DNA of 20,572 nt from NCBI GenBank assembly GCA_027596075.1, contig JADGJC010000162.1, positions 69,119 through 89,690 on the forward strand, in the 5' to 3' direction. Source of the DNA: Rhizophlyctis rosea (taxonomy: Eukaryota; Chytridiomycota; Chytridiomycetes; Rhizophlyctidales; Rhizophlyctidaceae). This document shows positions 1 through 10,547 of the stretch, one piece after another. Position 1 is the first letter of the stretch. Each line of letters opens with the position of its first letter. The notes below the pieces were generated by a model. That model ran no database searches. It had not been told where the DNA came from and saw only the letters and a list, made by a program, of their open reading frames with translations. A program made the position numbers and the translations under genes.

Positions 1-240
1 TTGTGCTGATCCAGCATTGTATTGCAGTCCTGGATATACGCTGGACCCCACCACTGTCCTCCCGCAATGCCTCCAGCGCTGGAGAGGGTCTGGACGAGCA
101 TTGGATGGGGCATGGAAAGCCGCTGGGTGCTGGATACATCGCTGATTCCATCACTGATTTAGCAGTGGTGTCCAGTGCTGATCTCCAGCGCTGGTGGACA
201 TCGTTGTGCAGTAGCTGTTGACAGCACAGCCACTGGACCA
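1..240. repeat. Degenerate CTGGA/CCAGCGCTGG-rich repeat region
   Basis: The segment is crowded with variants of tccag and gctgg. There are two copies of the palindrome ccagcgctgg, at 72-83 (inside the 14-bp perfect palindrome ctccagcgctggag, 71-84) and at 185-194. Two related stretches, near 33-50 and 130-148, share ctggata followed by cgctg. An open frame of 72 codons crosses it but begins at GTG, not ATG, and its protein resembles nothing I know. I read it as a decayed simple or tandem repeat cut by the left window edge. The period is not clear by eye. Confidence 0.35.
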
Positions 241-1586
241 GCGTCTGATCCCTCTCCTGGCGGTTCCCAGAAGTGTGTTTGAGCCACTCCAGGTGCTGTT
301 ACTCTTTGAGCTGTGTGGCTGTGCGGACGCGTTTCAGGGTCCTTACGCACCAGGAGGATTGCAAACGCAACATCAATTGTTTCACAGCATAGTTACAATG
401 TTCACATGGGACCTTTCATGTAACGTTTTGCTATGTCCTCGCTAAATTCTTGGGTTCTTTGACTTACGGAACTTATGCAGATGCACGGCGGACTTTACAG
501 AATGGAAGCTGTCAACTCGGTGATTGTGAGCTGAACGCCCTCAATGAGGCTACGCATCTTTTCTTCTGTCCACTCACAATGCGCGATGTGCATGCTCGCC
601 CTGATGTCTCAAAAACAAGTCGGCTGTGTCTTATAGTCAAATACGGTCAATGCTTTGCAATGCCTACAACAATGTTAAAAAATACCAACTCTATGATGCC
701 ACGCTTCTTGGGGCGTACGCTGATGCAAGGTCCGTGCAACACATATGTGAATATTAAGAATTGCAATGTGCGTGACCGAACCTCAGTCAGGACTTCATGA
801 CAACCAAACATTAGGGGAAAAGTACATTGGGTTATCTTAGATGTTCCTTGTGCCAGAAGAACACCAGCGTCCATAGTACGCATGATTTGATGCCATCAGA
901 GGTCGTACCCTGATGCTGCCTCCCATGACCGGGGAAATCCACATCGCATAGTAATTCTGAGATATGCTTATCCTTTTGCTTCATGCAACGGTTATTCAGG
1001 TGCCAATGCACGTCGATCAAATGCGAACTTGGTGAAATATTCCCATGCACCCACAACTGAGCTCTGAATCTTGCCTTGGCATGAGATGACATGGGAATGC
1101 TCTCCAAATCCCACCTGGTCTGACATCTGCGCGCTTTTCAAAGGCAATGAGCGACAGAGGTTGGAGGAAGAATCTGAGGAGTCCAGCTATCTTCTATGAA
1201 ATAAGCTCCTTGGTCAACATCAGTCCGAGGCAAATACAATGTGATACTAGAAAGATAGCTCGCTCGCTCAAAGGTCAGTCCAACTGAGCATGCCGTTCAG
1301 CCAACGGAGGTCACGTCTTCCGTTACTTTCTATGACCAATATCGATGTATCCACATTTGGAGAATGAGACCCGCCGGACATAACAATGATCCAATAAAAC
1401 ATAGCCCCTTCAGACAACTGCCACATATGGTTTCCGCCAATCCCAGTCCAGTGAACGCAAAAACTAACCCAACAGTGATATCGATGGAAAGGAATCGATT
1501 GGGCAAAACAGTCCTAGATCCTCTGAAACAATTTTGACGCAATGCTATCACTTATGCGACAACCGAGAAAGGAACTGTGGCCTCCC
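241..1586. other. Gene-free stretch, no recognisable feature
   Basis: Only short frames are open (longest 116 codons at 450-800 +), with no recognisable domain, no convincing splice pattern and no codon bias like that of the three real genes. Two places, near 466-495 and near 700-728, translate to similar peptides (GTYADARRT and GAYADARSV), and a third related patch lies near 884-915. This hints at very old repeat or gene remnants, but too little is left to name. Confidence 0.4.
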
Positions 1587-1935
1587 ACCGACGTGAATTG
1601 AACACGTCACTTCACATGAACCCAGCGCAAAGTGCATGGCAAATGCAGGCTTCAATTACCCAAATCAATGTGAATTGAACACGCAGCTTTCAGTCGGCCC
1701 AATCCAATGTGGATTGAGCATGCAACCTTCAGCATGCGCAAACCGACGTGAACTAAACACCCTGTCTTCAGACCTCGGTGAAATGAAGACCCAGCTCCCA
1801 GCGTGCCCAAACCTGACGTGGATTGTAAATTCAATCAGAACCTTGAACGTGTCCAATCGACGTTATTTGCAAATGCAATCTTTCTCCCACTCAAGCCCGA
1901 CGTGCAATATTGAATACGCAACCTTGCAGCGTTGA
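1587..1935. repeat. Degenerate minisatellite, about 39-bp period
   Basis: Successive units share the core cgacgtgaattgaacacg followed by a caaccttcagcgtg-like end. The gtg of the core recurs at 1670, 1709 and 1748, exactly 39 bp apart, and again near 1593 and 1818 with small indels. About eight or nine units can be followed. Neighbouring copies differ at roughly a quarter of positions, mostly by transitions (copies at 1659 and 1698: seven transitions, three transversions). Because 39 is divisible by three, frames stay open on both strands and show a 13-residue periodicity (for example CSIHIGLGRLKAA on the minus strand). That explains the 99-codon frame at 1636-1935 without needing a gene. The core also echoes weakly downstream to about 2700. 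Confidence 0.75.
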
Positions 1936-3400
1936 TCAGCTCTAGGCGCTTCATTGGAGTAAACAACTTTGTATGTGCCCGGATACTGAATTGCATGGGA
2001 TACAGCGTCTTCGACGTTCAGTGCGACACCTAACATGAAAACACTTGGGATATGCGACGTTGCACTTGCTCTCAACCATACTCCATTGACAATACTCATT
2101 TTTGTTCCCTGGGCAAGTTTGCCTGAGTTGAGCTTTTGAAGTGACAAACATCAACTTGCAGCCTTGCCGCACGCAAGCTTCCAAGTCGAGCCGAACGTGA
2201 GTCCAGGGCCCTCATAAAGCGATCTCGGTGGCAAGCTCAATTGCAAATTTCATTCAATAGATTTGAAGATATGGATGTATGCCAAAGTCAAAGTCATCTG
2301 AATCTGATTGGACGTTGCATTCTCAGCCGCTTTCTCAGTTTCTCGGTCATTCCGTGTGCCCTTTGCTTTTGCAATATCCATCTGAAGTGATTTGAAAATG
2401 CAAGGTTTGAACATGATGCTCAACGAAGCCCGACATGATCAAGCGTGATGGGCAACCACCTTTCACTGACGGCGTTGGACATGGAACTTTTCAATGCAAA
2501 AGATGACATTGATGTTCAAACATTCACCCGTGTTTGAATTGAGCGGACACTGATCAAAAGGTTGCCTTGCTGGGTCATGTGAGGGTGGCCCACAGTGTTA
2601 TCTGCAAATGATGTAGACGATCTTTCTTTGTACGGAATTCACAATTCGGATTCAAATCAAGCGTGCACGTAACACATGATCGCCCATGCAGTACAACATT
2701 GATACTTACATGAGATGACGAACGAATGACCAACTAACCTCATTTGTTGTGGTCTTGTTGGTGACTTCCAATCGGATAGGGAGGATGTTGAACCATATTG
2801 CTTCCGAGTATTCTTTCGATCCGGCAAAAATGATATTTCCATTGCGTCTCACAGCGTAGCGTCAGCATATCACCAATGCAATGCATCCTTCCCATTAGCT
2901 CCTATTCTCCACCATCGCCGCATTCACAACAACCAAAGCAGCTTCGATCATCGCTCTGGAACGTACCAGATTCCACAGCAGGACGTGATTCATGTGTGCC
3001 TTAGATGACTCAGATGGCGTTACTCAGCGGAGCATGAATTGATTGGCCATGATCAAATGGCACTTTCTGAGACCCAGTAGGCCCGGATTAAATGACAGTT
3101 TCTGGATTGAGCAACATCCACAGTGCTTGTTTGTCCCGTGCAACGAAGTGCCATCGAGCGGAGGTCCCTGTATGGACCCTGGCGAGGTGTGAAGTCGTGG
3201 GAGCAGCCATTGCCATTTGCAGTCACTCTGCAATTCCATGGTGTTCCATCCGTGTGTGACTGTGTGTGACTGTGTGTCACACCCCCTCACAATGTCGGTG
3301 AGGCACAGCTCCGGGCTGTATCGCGAAGCCATCATCCCAGTCACTGGCTCTCTTCCCTCAACCCCCGTTCACCCTTTGCGCAGTTCACAACAACCTCATC
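1936..3400. other. Gene-free stretch upstream of the vWA gene
   Basis: No frame above 106 codons is open and none resembles a known protein. Scattered fragments similar to the upstream minisatellite core (gacgtt, aattgagcggacac, gcccgacatgatc) occur to about 2700, too weak to count as copies. The last few hundred bases would hold the upstream promoter of the vWA gene. I recognise no specific factor site apart from the TATA box that follows. Confidence 0.4.
3251..3282. repeat. Short tandem repeat (tgtgtgtgac)3
   Basis: Three near-perfect 10-bp units (cgtgtgtgac, tgtgtgtgac, tgtgtgtcac) lie in tandem about 120 bp upstream of the TATA box of the vWA gene. The last unit forms a small inverted repeat with the preceding one (gtgtgac / gtcacac). 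Confidence 0.8.
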
Positions 3401-3407
3401 TATAAAA
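3401..3407 (+). promoter_or_regulatory. TATA box of the vWA gene
   Basis: The sequence tataaaa sits 161 bp before the start codon at 3568. Transcription would be expected to begin some tens of bases downstream, giving a 5' leader of roughly 100-130 nt. The leader holds a possible hairpin at 3487-3524 (arms cggggaa and ttccccg). The assignment rests on motif and position only. Confidence 0.6.
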
Positions 3408-3567
3408 CCCCTGGAACGACATTCACACCCCTCAAACGCAACCTACCTTGTTCTAGCATACACCCTCATAGGGTCTGTACGAACCGCGGGGAAATAGTGT
3501 ACACCTACATATACCACTTCCCCGTCTTTCGCTCGGCCTGTGAAAAACACCCTCAACCGACCAAGCC

Positions 3568-6500
3568 ATGACCATTCTCAATGAATGTCGATTATCGAAA
3601 ACACTGGGGGGATACTTTGCTCAGTTGGATGTCGTTTCTCAGGATGGTTCTCACACCGCAAAGACTCCAACCCTGCTCACACCCCTCCTCATTGTTGATA
3701 CTTCTGGTGAGTTGATTGCGCAGTGATGGGGAGCCCCGCGCCGCGAAGCGGTTGATGAGTTTTGTGGGCTGGGTTTGGAGCGTTGCGAAGCGGTGGAGAT
3801 GGGTCCCGCGCCGCGAAGCGAGGGAATTGCTTCCACGCCGTGAAGCGGTGGAAATGCTCACTGGACAGGATGGTCTCGCGGAATTCTAGCACCACAATCT
3901 AACATTCCTATCACTTCCACATCAACAGGTTCAATGGGATCCGAAGCACGCCGTCTAATAACCCGGCTATTCCCCGACGCACTCGCACAACTCGGTTACG
4001 CTCCCGACAGCAAAGTTCATCTCGTCACTTACGAATCTCGCACTTCCTATCAACTTACAACAGTCGATGGCCTGCGCAACATCTCCAAAATACAGCAGGG
4101 TGGGACCTACATGGCTCCTGTGCCAAATACTCTACTGCCCATTCTCATTCCTGAGAAGCGTGCGTCTTCTTCTCGAGAGTCTGGATTCCTCATTGTCACT
4201 GTCTCGGACGGTGAGATCTTTGATCAGGTGGGTGTTGTTGACGTGGGTGTGGGTGCCTTGATCTGGTGACTGATGTGGGTACTGCGGTGACGTGGATTGG
4301 TGTATTGGTGTGTGGTGGGGATGGATGGCTTGGTTGGGGTGGGTGAGTTGTTGGGATGGAAGTGCGCAGCATTCCGATGTTCATTTGGCATGACGCTGCC
4401 GCAGGCACGAAGTGAATTGCGCAGCAGTAATTTATGTATGCCTTCATTGATCTTGATTTGTTTATTCATCATCAATCTGTTGATTGATCATTGATGGATT
4501 CGTCCTTTCATTCATTGTGTTTGCACATGCTAACGTACCGTTTCGTTTGATCTGCAGGAGGAGACAATGAGGAACGCATCGACATTGGCAGAGGCGATCA
4601 AGGGCGCGCCGGTTGGGACCATCCGTTCTCACGCCATTCGATTTGACACGGGCGGTCAGGCCGACACCCGTGCCCTATCATCGCTCCTCCAGCTTGACAA
4701 CAGCGGCATGCCTGTCGAGTTGCTGAACATCTCTCAACGATGCAACGACGCCGACTTTGTTGCTCAGGTGGTGCAGGCACTAGAAGGAGGTGGGGAGGTC
4801 ATGACGTTGAACGCCAAGGGTGCAACGCTGCGCAGGTTCCCATGGGCAACAGAGGGAGCCGACACACTGCCTGTTCATGTTGGGACGAACATCTTTTGGG
4901 TGGAGCCGGCTCCTACAGAGATGACTATCGACGGCCAAAACGTCGACATCAAGGTCTCGGATGCCACACTGAACCGATCAGCATTCATGGCTCTACTCGG
5001 GAAGCAGTTCACTGGCTTCCTACAGCGTGCACGAGTCCTGAAAGTCGTCGGCACAACATCCTCACTGGACGAAGTCTCCCGCATGGTCCAATACTTTGAC
5101 GGCCTAGAGCGAAGCTGGGAAATTGCCGAAGATGACACCACCGACACAACCAACCTGACCAACCTGCAAAAACGTTCCCACCGTTTAAAACGCCACATCC
5201 AAAAGACCGCCACCTCCCTCCGCAACCAATTCAACAGCATCATGAACGATGCCCGCGTGAACCAGATGAACGCCTCCCAACAAGCCGACTACCTCCGTTC
5301 CGTCGACTTCACCAAAAACACCGCGCGCGGCCTAGCGAGGCGTGGTGCCGACTCGGCGGGTGCATTCGACTTTGACGAAGTCACCAGAAAAGAAGTCCAA
5401 GCCATGCACGACAACCTCTCCGAACTCTCCGAAGTCGACGACACCAACCACCTCGTCTCCTTCTACTCTCGTGCATCAACACTGGAAGGCATCAAAACCG
5501 TCTGCGGCCTGGTCGAAGAAGACATGTTACATGAAGTCACCACCGCCCAAGTGATCGAGCTCTTCAACATCGTCGGTGTCCCCTGCGACGCCCCAATCGG
5601 CGACTTCCCCGACGCAATGAGCTACCGCATCAACCACATGCACTTTGACTGCTACGTCAGTCTCGCGGACGTCCTGGTCTACAAGGTCGAATCCGGCGGC
5701 TCGGACCTCGAAACTCCCGGCACCCGCAGCGAAATCGTCAACGTCGTCCCCGTGTTCGAAGACCCGCGCATCGGCCGTTTCCTACGCAAGCACGCCCCGA
5801 CGCTGCTAGAGTACGTCGCCAGTGTAGGGATGAGGCGCATCATTGTCGATGTGCCGATGACGTTGGGGTACACGCTTCTTGCCGGGGTTTGGAAGATGGT
5901 GGAGATTTTGGGCGGGGAGAAGGGCACTGCGAGCGAGGTGGCTGTTAGGACCTTCTTGCATTTCACCGACCAGTTGCCTGTCTGTGTTGGGAAGTACTTT
6001 GCTCACACCATGCCTCTGCTTACGCACGACAACTCCAATGAGCGACTATCGTATCACCTCCTGAACAACGGTGTAACGAACATGATGGTGGCGTTGTTGC
6101 ATGGGATACGCAAGGGGATCAAGTTCGACATGTCCAAACTCCTTCGTGCTCTATACACTTTCGAGGTGTGGCAAGCAGTCCGGAAACGGTACCGCCAGAC
6201 GGAGGACGGGCCGGCGGAGTGTGAGAGGATGATTCATCGGCTTTTTGAGGTCGACTTCAACAAATGGAAGGTACCAGTCACACCGCTCTTCGAAAAGGAC
6301 ATCCCCGAATCCGAGCTACCCGCGACCTGGCCCACGACCGTCTCCGAATCCTACATCGCCGACCTCTGGAAAGACTGCTGGTACATCGACTACCTCACCC
6401 TCCTCCCAACCCTCTTCACCATCGCCGTAGAAGACACAGCGCCCTTCGAAACCAAAGTCGCGAAATGCAAATCCCTGACAGGCACATTCACGACCGAATT

Positions 6501-7305
6501 CAAATCCGCCGCTCTGGGCGTCCCGGACCTGTCAGCATTCCGCACAACCTGCATCCTCCAAGCACTAACATACACCACCAAAAAACACCGCGTGGACGAG
6601 GAAACGAATTTGCCCATCTTACCTGACCCGGGACACGAAGACGAAAATGTGACACTCATCTCCACCACCCTCCGCAGCGTATACACAAAACAATACGCTG
6701 CCGACATCAAAGAAAAAACGCGTCTCGAAAACGAAGTCCTCACCAACCTCCTCGTCACTTCCCTCGTCTCCGCGCCGGACATGGACACCTTCATCACCAT
6801 CATGCAATCCGGCGTGCAACAGGGCGACAGAACATTGAAGTTGACCAATCCATCCTGCGAAGCCTTCAAACGGGTGGAAACGACATTTTTCACCGACACG
6901 CCAACAACCCCAATCCCGCTCCACGCCCGCAAACTCGCCACAATAATCCTCGGTTCCGTCCCCCGGAACGACGTCCAAACCCCCGTATGGAACAACGGCA
7001 ACATCCTCCTCCCCTTCCGAAAACACTGGTCGTCGATCTTCCTTTCCTTGCCAGAGGGAGAAAAGTGCTGGATTGTGGTGCAGAAAGAACGGCGGGAACG
7101 TCGTGGCCACAAGTACCGTGGTGGGGAGGAAAACAAGAACAGGCATGGACACAGCGATGATTTGCCGAGTTATTTTGCGATGGGGTATGTTAGTATGGAG
7201 GATTTTAGGGCTGGGGTTGAGGATGAGGTTTGGGTTGAGTATGTGACGAGGGGGCATAGGGAGTGTTGTGGGTGTTCTGGGGGGGTTTATTTGGGGCCGC
7301 AGTGA
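3568..7305 (+). CDS. Large vWA-domain protein, three exons, 1061 aa
   Basis: Exons 3568-3706, 3929-4227 and 4558-7305 join in frame. Donors are GTGAGT and GTGGGT, acceptors ACAG and GCAG, with a TGCTAAC branch site at 4528-4534. The start is the first ATG after an in-frame TGA at 3541. Residues about 39-200 form a von Willebrand factor A domain. All MIDAS metal-site elements are visible: DTSGS (D44, S46, S48), the threonine of GGT (T106) and SDGE (139-142). Intracellular vWA domains usually mediate metal-dependent protein binding, so a scaffold or interaction role is inferred. Residues about 345-400 look helical, rich in K, R, Q and N. The remaining roughly 650 residues match no family I can name and end in a Cys cluster (C1049, C1050, C1052). 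I see no clear signal peptide or membrane segment. Gene identity beyond vWA is unknown, and the splice sites are predicted. Confidence 0.85.
3707..3928 (+). other. Intron 1 of the vWA gene, phase 1, inside the MIDAS motif
   Basis: The intron splits the glycine codon of DTSG|S (G47). The join gives the canonical DTSGSMG string, which strongly supports both splice sites. At 222 bp it is longer than most introns in the window (65-104 bp) because it contains a GC-rich repeat cluster. Confidence 0.9.
3738..3850. repeat. Four copies of a GCGAAGCG mini-hairpin repeat inside intron 1
   Basis: Units of the form cgcgccgcgaagcgg plus a t/gtggagatg-like tail recur with cores at 3743, 3785, 3813 and 3840 (spacings 42, 28 and 27 bp). 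The core ccgcgaagcgg is a self-complementary hairpin, CCGC-GAA-GCGG. It contains GCGAAGC, a sequence known from biophysical work to form an unusually stable mini-hairpin in DNA. The third and fourth copies are slightly changed. The cluster is confined to this intron within the window. Confidence 0.8.
4228..4557 (+). other. Intron 2 of the vWA gene, phase 0
   Basis: This 330-bp intron has a GTGGGT donor, a TGCTAAC branch site 23 bp before the GCAG acceptor, and a T/G-rich first half with several further GTGGGT-like donors. If it were retained, translation would stop at 4269 and give a vWA-only product of 159 residues. Splicing joins FDQ to EETMRNAS without changing frame. Confidence 0.8.
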
Positions 7306-8455
7306 TTGGGTTGGGGCGGAAAGTTTTTTGAATTGAGGGTAGGAGTACGTGGGAGAATGAGATAGGATATGAAGGGTTGATATCGTGATTGGGTTGATAC
7401 CATGCATCGGACCAGTCGCTGTCTGCATGTCTTTTGTGTTTTCTTTTGCTTTTGTGAGTCCGTGTACATATCAAATACATTTGCTTTTGCTGTTTGCTCT
7501 TTCAACAATACGTTGTTCATTTGTCATGCACACTGTACGGTCGATGGCAAGCGTGATTGAATTTGCTTGGTGACTTTGGTGATGGTGAGAAAAACCTCGA
7601 CAAGGTACTCCATCAGCATCTGTCGGGTTCTTTGATTCTTTTTTTTCGCGACAGCCGTAAGAGTCTGGAAGATGATTTTGTTGAGGTAACCGGAAAACAG
7701 AAGACCACAGACATGATGATCAATGTTCCATCATGGAAGACGGAAGCCAGAGAAATTGGGAGTGATGACTAGCACACACACTTGACCACTCCTCCAGCTC
7801 GCCAACATGTAGTATAAGAAGCACAGCCTGCTGTCTGATGTGTGTTGCAAATGCCCAAAGAATCCGTTCTCTCAGGAACATTCTAACTTGCGATCCACAG
7901 TCGCCGTCAACTGCCCCTCCGGTCATGAAACCAAATAACTCAAATACGTGGACCACCTTTCTGTACACATCTTCACGTACCCTCTTCCTTCTTGTCGCAA
8001 TGTCAAGCGTAGAAAAACTGAACGACTACACTTCGCTTTCGCTTAGCATCTGTCCATGCTCACTGCAAGTAGTGCAGAAATTCAGGGAAAAAAGGGCAAA
8101 AAAACGAACAGCAGCCTGCGAGGACGCTCCAGACTCTCGGGTTTTCAGATTTCCGTCTCAGACATTGTTTTTCTTGTTGCCATCATCCTGACAGGACAGT
8201 GTTTTCCCCTGATGTATTCCCACTCATGTAAAGTAGTTCCAAGGGAGAACAAAGGGAAGATGCGCCCATTGCACCTCAAACCGGCCAAGTGCAAGAACTC
8301 AAACCGAACGCAATCATATTTGAACAACGTAGCCTTTGGACTTCAACGAAAAAACCCAACACGCGCTGGCACTTACTTTCATGACTCCCCAAACGCATCA
8401 CTCACAAAAGATTTTTGTTTCTCATCACTTATCGGATGGCAAATGCTGTACGTTT
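7306..8455. other. 3' flank of the vWA gene and start of the gene desert
   Basis: The first 100-200 bases are presumably the 3' UTR of the vWA gene. I see no clear AATAAA, though fungal poly(A) signals are often degenerate. After that no frame is convincing. The longest, 8056-8499 on the plus strand (147 codons), has one hydrophobic patch but no recognisable domain and runs into the inverted repeat that follows. Confidence 0.4.
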
Positions 8456-8543
8456 GGCCTCGAAAAGTTCGTGCACCCCCAAGTGGCACAGCCACATAAA
8501 GCTCACTGTGACACCCGGAGTGGTGCACAAACTTTTTGAGGCC
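8456..8543. repeat. 88-bp inverted repeat, possible MITE remnant or hairpin
   Basis: Outer arms of 22 bp, at 8456-8477 and 8522-8543, match in inverted orientation at 20 of 22 positions. Both mismatches are transitions, so an RNA copy would pair with G-U wobbles. Weaker complementarity (tggcaca against tgtcaca) continues inward, leaving a loop of about 20-30 bases. No target-site duplication is obvious at the ends. Confidence 0.75.
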
Positions 8544-9132
8544 GAGTGTGGTCCGCGACTTTTCATACCAGTAACAAAGCAGCCCAGACAAAAAGTGAAT
8601 ATCCGCATCCCTAAAGCCCTATGAAATATGCCCGTGGCCGAGAGACTTTTTCCAGCATTGCTCAGCCGAAGCTGTTAGCAGGCCAACTTATCACCAACAT
8701 GGTAGCCAGTTGCCACAAAAATCAAAACCATGAACTTTACCCAATTCTGCATCCGTCCTCGCCAATTTGCAGGGAGGGGGCCAATACAATCAATCATATC
8801 CGTATTTACTGCACATGTCTAATCTTCAACAGGTCCTGCAATGGCCGCATCAATTGTGTTGAATGACGTTGTCCGTTCCGCACCTGGGCTTCCCTGCCCT
8901 GCTGGTTGAGGATATTCTGTCTGGCTTAGTGTTTCTTTTCGGTCCATTGCTCGCGCGGCCAACCCTTGCTTCTGTGATTAAATGCACGTGCATATCGATT
9001 ATATCTGCTTTTATTTGTTGCCCAATGAATGCCTCTTCTCTAATGGCCTTGTGCCGTTGTGCTTGAACGGAAGAATCATGCGCTTTGCGTGCCAAACCAC
9101 CCCCGAAATTCTATCCTACAACACAAGCGAGC

Positions 9133-9168
9133 AGTTTTTTTTTTCGCAACAGTTTTTTTTTTCGCAAT
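9133..9168. repeat. 18-bp tandem duplication with T10 runs
   Basis: The unit agttttttttttcgcaac occurs twice head to tail, the second copy ending in t instead of c. It is probably a replication-slippage product and has no evident function. Confidence 0.85.
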
Positions 9169-10526
9169 TAGTCGCTTCAGAGCTATCACTGAAGGTGCGA
9201 AGGGGGACGATTTGGGCATCTGAGATCTGAGAATGCAACCTGGAGTTCGATGTGGATAAGCTTTCACAAAGACTGATGCACTTGTTGTTTCCCCAAAATC
9301 CCTTTTTTTTGCTGGGTCTGTAAAACCTGTCGGGTGCATACTCCGAACGCTCCGCTGAATGTGACGGATCGGAAATTCATCAAGCTCGTAGCGACTAATC
9401 CAGGTACCATCACTGCAATGCACCAACCATATGCATTATTTTTCACCGTGGCACTCTCATCCATCAGTCCCCCGTTTCACCATCCCGTGACGCGTAATAT
9501 CCTTTCTTCCCACTTACTCGCGCGAGCCAGCTCTCCGCAACAATCCGAATCCCACGAGTTTCGTCACCCTGAGAGTCCTTTCTGAATTTGCCGTCACACA
9601 ACGTCACCGAATCACATCATAACCACAAGCCGGCGGGCGTCCCACTGGCGTCCAGGAAGTAATTGCACATGACTCGTAAGTCTGCGACGGAAGGCCCTCC
9701 TTACCGAACCAAATGCCGTATATCCACCATGTCTCTTTTCCCCCTTTCTGAATCGAATTCTGGCGATATCATCATCAACCACGCGGTCAGGACATTCAGC
9801 TAGTTTAAGCCTCGCTCCTTCATCACAAAAAGAAGAAAGCATTCGGCCCATTCCTATGAAACATCCGGACTGAATGTCCTTCTTAGTTGACGTATCAACC
9901 CGCCTTGATATCTGTTTGGCACATGAGCACCTTTGTGTAGTGAAGGCATGGACGAATTATCGAGCCGGAATTATCAATGCTACCACAGAGGACCTTGCGG
10001 TGCCAATGTGAAAGTGCAGCGGCAAAAGGACCGAATGCGGGGGCGATACGTTGGCCAAGATATTGATCCGCTCTTCTCCAGGACCAGTCCTTACGTATAT
10101 CGGTCATGTGGTCACTGGACAACTACTGCTCCCTTGGTCCAAATGGGTTTGACAAATGGATCCCGTTCAACGGAATCATATGATCCATCAACATCAAGAT
10201 CAAATTGAAAAAAAATTACACCGGCAATCCCGCGAGAAATGCCCGCAAGAAGATATGACCTTAATGATATACGGAGGACATAATGAATCCTCGTTAGGGC
10301 CAAACATCACTGGCAAGCAAGAATCATCATGTCTTCAATTCCTATAATTGCCAAAAAAGGATACTGGCTTGGGAGTATTTGGAAGCGCGGCTGGAAGCAG
10401 TCGGGAGCTCAGTAAACACAAAGATATGTACTGTGACAATCCACTATGTGGTCAACTCACCCAGTGGAGAGCATCAGTACCCGTCTGCTAGTAAACAACG
10501 TCCAATTCCGATCTGGCCGGTCCACG

Positions 10527-10547
10527 AAAGTGACCGAGCGTCACTTT
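10527..10547. repeat. 21-bp perfect inverted repeat
   Basis: aaagtgac and gtcacttt flank a 5-base spacer (cgagc). It lies in the gene desert with no gene nearby, so it could be chance or a factor site. Confidence 0.6.

Noticed and set aside
1636..1935. 99-codon open frame with 13-residue periodicity
   Set aside because: The 39-bp minisatellite explains it, and several frames on both strands are open in the same way.
6390..7428. Long minus-strand open frames (248 and 269 codons) opposite exon 3 of the vWA gene
   Set aside because: They lie antisense to a clearly coding exon, overlap each other in different frames, and follow from its C-rich third codon positions. Neither shows a domain.
8056..8499. 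147-codon plus-strand open frame with a hydrophobic patch
   Set aside because: No recognisable family, poor codon bias, and its end runs through one arm of an inverted repeat.
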